Source: Aquilaria yunnanensis (taxonomy: Eukaryota; Streptophyta; Magnoliopsida; Malvales; Thymelaeaceae). Taken from it: DNA of 64,000 nt. Below, one piece after another: positions 36,806-47,878 of the stretch. The stretch's first letter is position 1, and each line of letters opens with the position of its first letter. The stretch spans positions 42,702,492 through 42,766,491 of the forward strand of contig CM077600.1 in NCBI GenBank assembly GCA_039654915.1, in the 5' to 3' direction. The notes under the pieces are model-generated. The model searched no databases, had not been told where the DNA came from, and saw nothing but the letters and a program-made list of their open reading frames with translations. The translations under genes and the position numbers were made by a program.

Positions 36806-37624
36806 CATGTAACCACTCTACGCTACAAGAAATGGCAAAACAGGCAGCATGAATGCTTCGTAAGTAAAAATTACAGACTAGAGTAAGACATGTCCTTCTT
36901 CTTGAACTTCTCAATTAATCCCTGCAAATATGTATGAATTTCAAAAGTTTTCCTAAAAAAACCTCTTGTGTGTTATTTGAATTTTGTATTTGTATTTCTT
37001 ATCTTAACCGAGATGCAACACCTGTGTTAGTAAAAATCAAGAGGCCGCACTTGGTTCGACATGGCACATCAACAAAAAGGAACACTGCACAAAAAATGTA
37101 GAGGAAAGGATTACATACTTAATGAAGTTATCATATTAGGCCTTGTTTTTCCCTCCATTTTTATCAAACTTAGTCACCAGCAAATCTAACTCAACTAGGG
37201 GAACTGCAAATCCTAAACTAAAGAGTGACTTTCTTAACTCATTTGTGTTGATTTTGTTATTCCTATCCTGGTCAAATTTTTCAAACATTCCCTTTAAGTT
37301 ATCAAAATCAATGTGATTTTACAAATTTTGAAACAGCAGATGATATGCAAAACAATAACTTACTCTCAATTCTGAATGCTAGAAAAATGTGAAGTGAACT
37401 CTTTTGGTCCTGCATTAAGATTTTGTTAAAAATGTTATATCATGGTGATATTAAAATCTACTTCAATAGTTTAAGATACCAACAAAACCTTTCGTTAGAG
37501 CCTACCATCAAAGATAAAGTCTATGAAATCATTCATTAGCACCAACAACAGGAAAATGCATATGTAATTGGGGACTTGTTGGAGGGAACATCATGTTTGA
37601 GTAAGCGGGCTCGTTGCACTCATC
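36806..37624 (-). pseudogene. Broken tandem copy of the penta-EF-hand gene (3' half)
   Basis: This minus-strand block matches exons 5 to 2 of the intact gene at 53655-56089, including intron sequence and 3' flank. Exon-5-like sequence lies at about 36831-36922, exon 4 near 37017-37035, exon 3 near 37137-37291 and exon 2 near 37373-37419. It is dead: exon 2 ends in a stop (PKEFTSHFSSIQN*), exon 3 reads KNKA* where the intact gene reads KNKAIEYDN, and exon 5 has a one-base loss followed by a stop. The donor after the 19-nt exon is ATAAG instead of GTAAG. Homology resumes at 48124 beyond the CACTA element (accatcaaag, matching 54603), so the transposon landed within this copy. No trace of exon 1 was found. 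Confidence 0.88.
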
Positions 37625-37654
37625 CACTACTAAAAAAACCCTTTTTTCTAATTG

Positions 37655-38000
37655 CCCATTTTCCAATGGTTAACACGTTAGAAATTTCCAACGCGCTTAG
37701 CCGTTGGAGACCAAACAAATTTTTTTCCAACTGCCTAGCCGTTGAAAATATTAGGTCCAAAAATTGTTAGATTAAGATATGCAATTTCCAACGGCCTAAG
37801 CCGTTGGAAAATGTTTTAGTTTTGTGTTAACGGTTTCCAACTGTGTTGGCCATTGGAAAAGTAGTAGTACTAATTACCAACTATATTGGCCGTTGGAGAA
37901 TGTCAATTGGAGTTCCCAACGGCCAAAGCCATTGGAAATTATAGAATTAATGAAATGCTGCATTTTTTGTTTTTATTTCCAACGGCGTAGGTCGTTGGAA
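37655..38000. repeat. Left subterminal repeat array of the CACTA element
   Basis: Short motifs related to CCAACGG and its reverse CCGTTGG occur about ten times in both orientations. A perfect 20-bp inverted example is CCAACGGCCTAAGCCGTTGG at 37788-37807. A smaller set lies at 47930-48105 next to the right end. In En/Spm-type elements such subterminal repeats are binding sites for the element's own TNPA-like protein; that role here is inferred. Confidence 0.8.
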
Positions 38001-38837
38001 ATTTTAACTTTAAATCGTCCCTTACCTTTAGCCTGATTCATTTTCGCGACTGATTCAAAAATTTCTCTTCCTCTGCTCTCCACACGCACACACTGCACAT
38101 AGCGACGATGACGGCTGACGAAGCTTCCAACCCCATTTTCTACGCCGGCATTGGGTTCTGTGGAGGCCAAATATCTAGATCTGGTAGGTTTTTTTTTTTT
38201 TTCTCTTTTTCATTTCTGATTTTGGTGTGTTTTGTTCTTTGAGATTTAAGATGTTAATGGTCAAAGATCTTGCTTGTCTTGCCAGATTCAAATCGATTCC
38301 CACCCATTTTCAAAGTTGATTTTCGGATTTGAGGTAAGTTAATAATAATATTTATTTCCTTATTTATTTAAGTTTTTTTTTTTACTGAAAATTCTAGTAA
38401 ATCCGTTATTTTCTAAGTAATTTTAGTTTGAAATATGTGAAATGTATGTGATTTGTAGTTGTTGATGGTTGGAAGTGAAGTATTTAGGTTACCCATTGAT
38501 ATTTTGAATTTTTTTCAATTATTTTTAATTTTTGGGTTTAATTTAAAATTAGGGTATAATTAGTTTTAATTAAATAATAGTTTAATTGGGTAGTATATTT
38601 ATGTGTGAAATTAGGACATTGCTAGTTTAAGTAAGATTGTTTAATTGGATTTATTTTTAAAATTTTTTAAGTTATGGAATTAATATAAAGGTACAATATT
38701 GTTATATTTAAATAAGTTTGTTTGATTAAGTTTGACTTTTAATATAATATATGTATAATAACAACAATAATAATAATAGTACTAATAATAATGAAAATAA
38801 TAATAAAAATAATAAGAGTTGTAGTAGTATAGTACTT

Positions 38838-38839
38838 AG

Positions 38840-38898
<59 letters not shown>

Positions 38899-38918
38899 GG
38901 AAAGAAATAATAATAATA

Positions 38919-38957
<39 letters not shown>
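38838..38957. repeat. (TAA)n microsatellite inside the CACTA element
   Basis: An almost pure TAA/AAT run of about 120 bases, extended at both ends by imperfect repeats (38755-38970). The Asn- or Ile-only open frames here are artefacts of the repeat. Confidence 0.9.
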
Positions 38958-39683
38958 TAATAAAATAATAATATTTCATTATAGAGATCCACGCTTACAA
39001 TATGTATTAAAACCAAAATTTGTTAATGTTTTAGGGATATATATACATATATCCTATATTCATAATAATATATCATATATGTAATAAAAATAATATGTTT
39101 GATTATATATGATACATTATAGTATAAATGATACATACATTTTAATATATTATTCATTATATCCCTAACCTCTAATTAATTAACCTTAAGCCTAATAAGC
39201 ATTAATAGTAAACCTTAAATACAAACCCTAAACCTATATCCCTAAACATCCTATAATTACTAAACTCTAATTATATTCCCCTAAACCCACAACCTTAAAC
39301 CTAAGTAGTATTAACCCTAACTAAACCCTAAATCCTAAATACGCATTAATATATATAATTTTTGTAGAAGTTTTTTAAATTTGTCTGATTTAATGATTTA
39401 ATTAGAATTTAGTATATACTTAGTTTTAACTTACATTGTTTAATTGAGTGAAATATTAATGCATGCAATTAAAAATAATATGTTGGCTATTGATATATGT
39501 AATTAGGTAAGAATTTAATTTTTAATTTTTTTTAATTTAGGGAATTAATTTTATGGTATAGTTCATGCTTTTCGAGATATCATAAAGGTAAATATATAAT
39601 TTGCATTACTGGGACTTCATGGAACAAGAACATAGTTGGATGTATAGTAATCATTTTTTACCCCGGCGAGTTAGGTACAAGAA

Positions 39684-42600
39684 GTGTGGGAGACAGGGGT
39701 TGAACAGTTCATAACATTTGCCTATAGTAATCTAGACCATATAGATGGAAACAAAATACGTTGCCCCTGTAGGAGATGTAAAAATTTGAGGTTTAAGGAT
39801 TGTGATAACGTTAGAGTACATTTATATAGATGGGGTTTCATGCCTTATTACACCAACTGGACAGCTTATGGGGAGCCGTTTAATAACTCTCCGCATCAGT
39901 CGTTTTAGAATTGTGATTGGTATGAGCAATATGAATATAGTTCAAATGTAAACCCATATGCTCGAATGGTATTTGATGTAGTTGAACCAAGTTCGCATCA
40001 GAATTTCACTGAAGTCGATGAACAACCTAATGAAGGTTTTGTATGATTTTCTGAGTTATTGAACTCAGTGACTACACCTCTATGGGATGGATGTGATACG
40101 CATTCTGAGCTGTCTGGCACAGTTCGTTTGTTAAATCTTAAAGCAGAATATCACATACCAAGAGGGTGTTATGATGATATCACGGCCCTGATAAAAGAGA
40201 CACAGCTAAATGACAGCAAAATGTCATCCAATTGGTATAAGACGAAGAAATTAGTTTCATAACTTGGTCTTGTGCATCTTAAAATTGATGCTTATGTTAA
40301 CGACTGCATGTTGTTTTGGAATAATGATAAAGATGCTACACACTGCAAGTTTTGTGGTGAATCTCAGTTTAAGCCAAAAAAAGCTAAAAGGGGTAAAGAT
40401 AGAGCAAGAAAGACCATGCACCATTTATCACTAACTCCTCGCCTTCAGTGACTATATGCTTCACTTTCAACTGCAGAGCACATAAGGTGGCACAGTGAGC
40501 ATCGATCTGAGCCAAATGTTTTAAAACATCCTTCAGATGGGGAAGCATGGAAACATTTTGATTCCATGCATCTATGGTTCGCCGCGGAGCCCCGAAATGT
40601 TTGCCTTGGAGTTTGTTTTGGTGGCTTTGTTCCGTTTGGAAACTCTGGTAAACAATATTCATGTTAGTTGATCATCGTTACTCTGTATAATTTGCCACTG
40701 TGGATGTGTATGAAGAAATCATATATGTTTTTTACTGCATTGATACCGAGCCCTCGGAGTCCACATCAGAATATTGATGTGTATTTACAACCTTTTATTG
40801 ATGAATTGAACTAGCTGTGGGAGGATGGTGTTGAAACATGGGATGTTTCACTGAAACAAAATTTTCAACTCTGAGCTTCAATTTTGTGGACGATAAATGA
40901 CTTCCCGGCGTATGGGATGTTGTTAGGATGGATGACTCATGGAAGGTTGTCTTGCCCTATTTGCATGGATTATAGTAAAGTCTTCCAACTTGAGCACGGA
41001 AGGAAAACTTCATTCTTTGATTGTTATCGGCAATTTCTCGAGTTGGATCACCCATACAGAAGAAACAGAGTTGCCTTTAAGAAAGGAAAAGTTGAGAAAT
41101 CATTGCCTCCTAAGCGTCTTCTGCTTGAAATAATATTTGAGCGTATCTCACATTCGCCATATATAGTTCACAATGGATAGGTTTTGACCATACCAGGTTA
41201 TGGTAGAACTCATAATTGGACAAAATGAAGTATTTTCTGGGAGTTGACTTACTGGAAGAATAATTTAATCCGCCATAATTTGGATGTGATGCATATAGAG
41301 AAGAATGTGTTTGATAATATATGGAATACAATTATGGATGTGCGGAATAAAACTAAGAACAACGTGAAGGCTCGTAAGGACCTTAAGATGTTGTGCAGTC
41401 GATCAGAGCTAAATTTAATTCATAAAGCCGAAGGCCGAGCATTCAAACCCAAAGCCACTTTTACACTAAACACATAGCAGAGATCTGATGTGCTCAATTG
41501 GGTTAAAACACTTAAACTTCCAGACGGCTATGCATCGAACTTTGGGAGGTATGTTAACAGTAATGTAAGTCATATGTCTGGTATGAAAAGTCATGATTGT
41601 CATGTAATGATGCAGAGGCTCTTCCTAATAGACCTTGAAGCGATACCTGAAAATATATGAAAACCGTTGATTGTGTTAAGCCAATTCTTCCGAGATTTAT
41701 GCTCTCCAGAGTTAGACGTGAATCACATGGTCGAGTTAGAAGCCAATATTCCTGTCATACTCTGCAAGTTGGAAAGAATTTTTCCACCTGTTTTTTTTTA
41801 TTCGATGAAACATTTGCCGGTTCATCTACTTTACAAAGCAAGGATTGGAGGCCCTGTTCAGTATAGGTAGATGTACAAATTTGAGCATTGTATGCATGAC
41901 CTAAAAATGAAGGTATCAAATAAGACTCATGCAGAAGGTTCAATTTGTGAAGTCTACCTAATTGAGGAAACCTCTGCATTCTGCTCTCACTACTTCGAAT
42001 CTCATATTCAACATATGACATCTAGAGTACCTCGAAATGATAATAGCGAACCAGGACCATATGATGAATCGTTGTGGTTTATCTTTAGATACCTGGGTTG
42101 TCCATATGGTGCATCAAGATATCGATATCTTGATGACAATGAAATAAGGGTCGCTACTGCATATGTCTTACTGAATTGTAAGGAGGTGAAGCCGTACCTC
42201 GAGTAAGTGCCATAACACCTATTTTTTTTATATACTCTACTATAATATTAATACTTTTTTGTCTTTATATACTCTACTCATAAAGATTATGCTCCATTGA
42301 CCTCTATCTATATGTTGTAGTTTGTTTGTTGGTGAACTGCGTATACATGAACCCAATATAGCTATGTCAGACCTGGATGTCTACATTGAGAAAAACTTTG
42401 CTACATGGCTTAGAAACTATGTAAGTTACCTACTCTTGAATTTTAGCCATATTTTTCTTTTCAAGGGCAAGACATATTCATATTATTAATATATGTAACT
42501 AGGTGAATGATGTCCGTAACACAATCACGGACTACTTCTTGTGGGATGTTGGATGCGGGCCATCACGTCGTGTTGAGACTTGGCATATTTATTTCATAAA

Positions 42601-43270
42601 TGAGTACAAGTTCCACATTAGCGACTGGGGTCACGACAAAGCAACATATAACAACGAAGTATGTATAAGGACTTCAGGATCGAGCGAAGTTGACTGTAAT
42701 TTTTATGGGGTGTTAGAAAAAATCATTCAACTTGAATATCCTGGATGGCTACACAAAAATGTTGCATTGTTTAGGTGTGCTTGGTTTGACCCTACTCTAA
42801 ATCGTGGCACTCGGGTTCATAAACAATATGGTATAGTTGAAGTTTGTGATGGTTGCCGATATGGGAAGTTTGACCCGTTCATTCTTGCATCCCAAGCTGA
42901 TCAAATTTACTACACCCCTTACCCAACAAAGTCACGTGAAAAAATGGGGTGGTTAGCCATTTTAAAAATCAAACCTAGACGCATCGTTCATTATAATATA
43001 ATTGACGTCAAAGATGCATTTCAGGAAGAATTATTGGCCAGTGTGAACAATCCTCCTATAATTATAGATGACCCAATCGACAATTTAGCTGAAACAGGAG
43101 TGAAAGAAGCTGTAGAGGATGACATGCCGATCAGGGAAGAAACTTTGCAACATGACGATGAATCTGACCATGAGGAGTCCCTTGAAGCAAGTGATGAAAA
43201 AGATGAATTTGAATCTGGGGATACTGATAGTAGCGAATTAGAGGCACAAACTGAGGATGATGAAATGTAA
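39684..43270 (+). pseudogene. CACTA transposase gene (TNP2 type), stop-ridden but without frameshifts
   Basis: Family order is visible. A transposase-associated domain comes first (ETGVEQFITFAYSN, RCPCRRCKN, 39684-39908). Then TNP2-type sequence: PLWDGCDTHSELS, YHIPRGCYDD, WTINDFPAYGMLLGW, LSCPICM, NNLIRHNLDVMHIEKNVFDN. Next a DUF4218-like part (PLIVLSQFFRDLCSPEL...YRYLDDNEIRVATAYVLLNC) and, after two short introns (about 42204-42320 and 42421-42503), a DUF4216-like part (EVCIRTSGSSEVDCNFYGVL, LFRCAWFDP). From 39684 to 42206 the reading frame never shifts, but stops fall at 39906, 40044, 40260, 40449, 40665, 40812, 40872, 41178, 41226, 41475, 41658 and 41868. The last part (42503-43270, 255 codons) is open and ends in an acidic tail. 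The product would be the element's transposase; as it stands it cannot be made. Confidence 0.85.
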
Positions 43271-43429
43271 ACGTGCAATTACTGATAAAATGTAATGTGA
43301 ACATGGAATAACTTTTAATATATAAATACTAAGTTTAACTTGAATGTGGTAGGTGTAGTGGTAATACCAAGATTTTTTCCTAGCATGTTATTTTTGTAAA
43401 CTGTTGTATGATTTTTTAAAATAATGTAG

Positions 43430-45172
43430 ATGCCACTTAAAGGAGATGCAGCGTATATACGTCACCCAGGGAAAGACCTATTTCAGCAGATGAAAGAAGT
43501 GTTAGCAGAACCAATTGGCAAACATGAAATGGCAGGCCAATTGCATTCCCATCATTTAGCTTCACAGCCCTCAACAAAACAAACAACTGTTCTATATTCC
43601 AACCCTCGTACAAGTGATATTCGCATTGCTCCCAGTCGGTCATACTGCTAGTCGATCTACTCCGGCCCCTGTAGCTTCACCAATAGTAGGAATTCCAATG
43701 GTCAGTCAACGGTATCCCAAGCCCCGATTCAGGCATGCTTACGGATTACACCTCACGGTAACATGTAAGTAATGCACCCTTTTGAACCCTAATAGTTTAT
43801 GTTACTTCCAGTATGTTTAGTGCCATTCAAAAAAATATTTATTGTGTTGGAACATGAACTTCATGTAGCTTTCTTCCATCAAGAGCAACATAGTTGGTGA
43901 CTAGATACTTCACTACACACTTTAAGGGACATTATGATTGGACGAGCATAAGCCCAACAGATATTCAGGTATGGTGGCGCGTATTTGAGGTTTGCACTTT
44001 CTTCTCACAATTTTAACTTTAGCAATCATGTTACCAATTATTCGACTCTATATATTTTTTTTAACGTCCAGGGATTATGTGAGTAGGATCCAGTTCACCA
44101 TAATGAGGTTTATCGCGTTTGGCATATGATGGCGGCTAATCATTATCGATCGACGCTAGGTGACATCCGCCGTGAGAAAAATCCGGCAAAACGGCAAGCA
44201 AGGGCATCTTTTATGACCAATGCACAATATGTAGAAATGGAGGAATGGTGGGCTTCAAAAGAGTTTCACGAGCGATTGGTAAGGAGTAAGACAATGCGAG
44301 CATCATCATCACAGTCCTCTAACTCGACAGGTGCATGCAATGCTTCTTATGCAGGAGGCTCTGTTTCAATTACTGAACACTGAGAGCGAATAGTAAAATT
44401 ATCAACCTCTTTTACACATAATTCAACTTATTTATGTTATAATAAAATTAATCTTACTACATTTCCAATATAGCGTGAAAAAGATTCGGAAAAGAGGAAC
44501 CCTGGCTTGTTCAAGGTCATGCAGCAAACTCATAAAAAAAATGGGGAATACGTTAACAAACGGACTGAAGAAGTGACGGCAATTATCATGCTAGAGAATA
44601 TGACCTGTTTACATACCATTTCTGATAGAGCTACTAATAAACTATCTTTACCCTTTATGAAGGTAATAATAACTGCTGAGATTGAGGAACAAACGCAGCA
44701 AATGGATGACAAAGGAGGCGCACATGACATTGATGAGGTTGCGATCATGAGTGTAGCTGTTGGTGGCAGGAAGAAAGGGCGTGTATTTGGCCTTGGATCA
44801 AAACAGCATATTGTGCCTGGACAACAACGACTAGGGAATACTCCTGCAGCACATGTTGATGTCACGCAAACGCCGGAGTTCAGTGAACAAGTACAGCGAG
44901 TGATAGCGGAACATACCGCACAACAAGCATCATATTATGAGCGAAAGCTGGAGTGTCTGAAGATGAGACAACGAGCTGAGCTGAAGTACATATGTCAATC
45001 AATTGACATTCCCCTGCCCGCGCCTGCTGAAGATGATATAGATGCCTCGGGATCGGATCAAAACTATATCAAGTATATCATGCTACTATGTGTGTTTATT
45101 AACAAACAAACACTTATTAGGAGAATGAAACTATGTAATTTCTATTGTATATGTTTTTATGTGGATTTATAA
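43430..45172 (+). pseudogene. Second CACTA gene, plant transposase Ptta/En/Spm type (TNPA-like role)
   Basis: Downstream of the TNP2-like gene and on the same strand. Pieces read MPLKGDAAYIRHPGKDLFQQ (43430), FLPSRAT (about 43870), TTHFKGHYDWTSISPTDIQVWW, DPVHHNEVYRVWHM, then RSTLGDIRREKNPAKRQARA (44126) and LFKVMQQTHKKNGEYVNKRTEEV (from 44476). This is the typical order of the plant Ptta/En/Spm transposase family (PF03004-type). The C-terminal part is a coiled-coil-like Gln/Glu-rich tail ending at 45172. Stops at 43649, 43891 (after RAT) and 44084 (in CE*DPVHH, where Trp is likely) break it. Introns are inferred at about 43764-43869, 43990-44071 and 44381-44473. Not functional as it stands. 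Confidence 0.7.
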
Positions 45173-45369
45173 CTACATTTATGTAATGACTTAGTAATTT
45201 CAATTGTGTATGTTTTTATGTCATTTTATAACTACTTTTATATAATATCAATTCAATATTTGACTACATACAATACAATTATCTAGACTGTAACAGGTTG
45301 ACGTTGAAACTTAATATTGAATTGGAATTCACAGCACGGGGATAAAAAATATATGGCCAAATTTCCAAC

Positions 45370-47878
45370 TGTGACAGCTCTCCTAGTCAACTAATCAAGT
45401 AAGTGTTTATTTACTTTGATTAAGTGTTTATGAAATTAAGTACCTCAAATTAGCGCCTTGTTAAGCAAGTAACATAAGCTTAATTAAGTTAAGTGAGTTC
45501 CTAAGTGTGATTTGGCATAGTTAAGTCAAGACCATTAGTTGTTCTAGCTTTTAGAATCATCCTAGTAAGTTTTGACAACTTGTGGCACTAAGTGTCTTTT
45601 TGAGCCATTTAGAACCTAAGTGGCTAAAGTGTTCAAGAAAATTAAGTTTGGGGAAGCTTTTAGTGAGTTTGAAGTGTGAATTAGTGACCTATTTGAAACG
45701 AATGAGAGTTTTGGGTGAGAGTTTAGTGAGCTATTTGAAGCTTTTGAAAGTTTGAGGACTAAAGTGCAAGGGAGGGAAAAGTTGTTTTGAATGCTTATAA
45801 GCTAAGTTCCTTCATCCTTAGCCATTAGTTCTAAGTTCCAAATTTTCGTAGCTCCCTCTCCTCTCCCAAATTCACAGCCCAAACTTCCTTTTCCTTGATA
45901 GATTTCATGAATTAAGGGTGCCCAAGGTGTTAGAAATGATCACCAACTTTGGTTGAGGTGTTCTTGCTTCATTTGATCTTTGGAGCTTGTTTTGGAATCC
46001 AATTTTCGTAGGTAAGCTTCTTGAGATCATTTGGTGTGTTTATAGGTTGTTTCTAGAGCTAGAAATGGTCTTGGTTTGATTGGTTTGGGTGCCAAATTGC
46101 TTTGGTTTTAGGCTTGGAACTCAAGGAAGCTCAATTGAGCTTAGGAGGCTTTGTTGCATTGCTTGCTTTGTGGCTAAAATTGAGGTAAGGGTTCAAGTAA
46201 TTAAGCTCAAATAATGCATGGTTTTGTAGTTTTGTGTGTTGGGATGAATTAGAAACAAGACCCATTAAGTTTGGATTAGAAATGAGAGAGTTTGAGTAGC
46301 TTGTGTACAAGAACGACGCTGTCGCACAAACCCAGAAAACAGAGTTGGCGACGCGTCGCCAATTTGGTCGCGAATTGGCGCCGCGGCGCCAGAATGCGAA
46401 ATTGTACACAGAACGTTTGCTCGGCGGCGCCGCGTCGCCAAATGCAAATTTGGCCTCGATTTCCGGCCATCCTAAGATTAACTTAGACTCTCGGTTTCTA
46501 TCCCTAGGCTATTCTAAGACGTTCCATAGCCTCGGTTGGGTCTAGAATTCGTTCCTAAGGCGGGAATTGTGCATTATTTGGAAGGTAGTCAAGTTGTGTG
46601 GTTAAGTGTAAAAGATTGTGACTTGGTGGCTAAGTAACTCATAGTATTTAAGCTTTTAAATGGATATTAAGGGGATTAAGTGGGTTTTTAGACTCTTTAT
46701 TGGCCGTATAGAGTATCAATTACATATGGTCAATAGAGAGAAAAACCTAAGTCGATCCCAACCAAGCCATTTGGTTTGGTAAGTGAGCCACTAGTAGTAT
46801 TTTGAGTTAAACCTTGAGGGTTTGACTAGTTAAACCACATAGGAAGACTACCCTGTACAATAAATTAAGGGTAAAGGCGGGTAAGTTTGAGATAGGTGAC
46901 GACCTACTCTAGAACCCGTAGATGGGACTTAATTGAGGTAAAGTGTCCGGGATACGAGGGCCAGTATCTCAAGTACCTCAGCCGTTTGAGCTCACGGCAA
47001 AAATTAAGGCACTTAAAGTGCAGGAAGTCCCAAGTGCATGTGTTGTGTGCATTCCATATCATACATCCATACATTGCATTTTTGGCATTTTGTTGATTGT
47101 TTGTTGTTTGAATTGCATGTTTGATTGCTTGGTTGCCATATTGCATATTTGTTGCATATTTCTTTGCAGGTATTTAAGAAGGGAATCCTTACTGAGTACT
47201 TTTAAGTACTCATTCCCTTAGTTTTATTGTGCAGGATCTAATCCCGGGCCTAATCACTGAGGTGATAGTCAAGGCCTAAGCTTTCTGTTTTGCAGGTATT
47301 TTATTGAGAATCCTAGTGATTCTAGTTTCTTGCAGTATAAGTTATGTGCTAACCAAGTTGTGCCTTTACAGTGTAGAGGCTAAGAGTACACAAGAACAAG
47401 GTCTAGTGAAGGGCTACACTTGGAGCTTAGCTTAGCTCAAGGTGGGCTCAAGTAAATGATCTTAGTTAGTAGTAATTTTGTCTCTTGTACATAGTACTTT
47501 GTGTACTAAGTAAGTTGCCTCTATTGGGATACATTAGGATGTAAATCCATCTTGTTACTTTTGGGTGCATGCTAGAGTTATATGTATGCACAAAACTGTT
47601 ACTTGTAGTTAGAGCAACTAGTATTTCAATGACTTGGTACGTTTTCAGTATGTTTTAATGAAATGCTCGAGCAATGTTTTAATTCAAGACTTTTAAATTT
47701 CGGTTGCATTGCCAAGTCAGAAGCATGCATAACTTAACCTGAGTAGGCTAAGTAACTAGTTGCATATAAATTGCTTTAATTTATATTGACGAGTAATAGT
47801 TAGCCAATTGTAACTAGTGGGATTCATTATCCCTAAGAGCCTACAAGATTTGGGGCACTGGGGCCCCGTTCCGTCACA
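45370..47878 (+). mobile_element. Solo LTR (about 2.5 kb), copy 2, nested in the CACTA element, target duplication CCAAC
   Basis: It begins TGTGACAGCTCTCC (45370) and ends CCGTTCCGTCACA (47878). CCAAC flanks it on both sides (45365-45369 and 47879-47883), a perfect 5-bp duplication. It matches 17560-20051 in reverse orientation over the whole length with few differences by eye. Its duplicated target is a CACTA subterminal-type word (tttccaac), so it inserted after the CACTA element was in place. There is no internal retroelement domain; it is a recombination remnant. Confidence 0.92.
46347..46439. repeat. Triad of GC-rich palindromes inside solo LTR copy 2
   Basis: GGCGACGCGTCGCC at 46347-46360, GGCGCCGCGGCGCC at 46377-46390 (both perfect palindromes) and GGCGCCGCGTCGCC at 46426-46439. 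Starts are 30 and 49 bases apart, the mirror image of copy 1. TGTACACAGA lies between the second and third. Confidence 0.85.

Noticed and set aside
38726..39016. Ile-only and Asn-only open frames
   Set aside because: They are the (TAA)n microsatellite read in different frames.
39684..42206. Stops in the CACTA transposase read as RNA editing or codon reassignment
   Set aside because: Plant C-to-U editing acts in organelles, and the neighbouring host genes use standard codons. DNA decay by deamination explains the pattern without a new mechanism.
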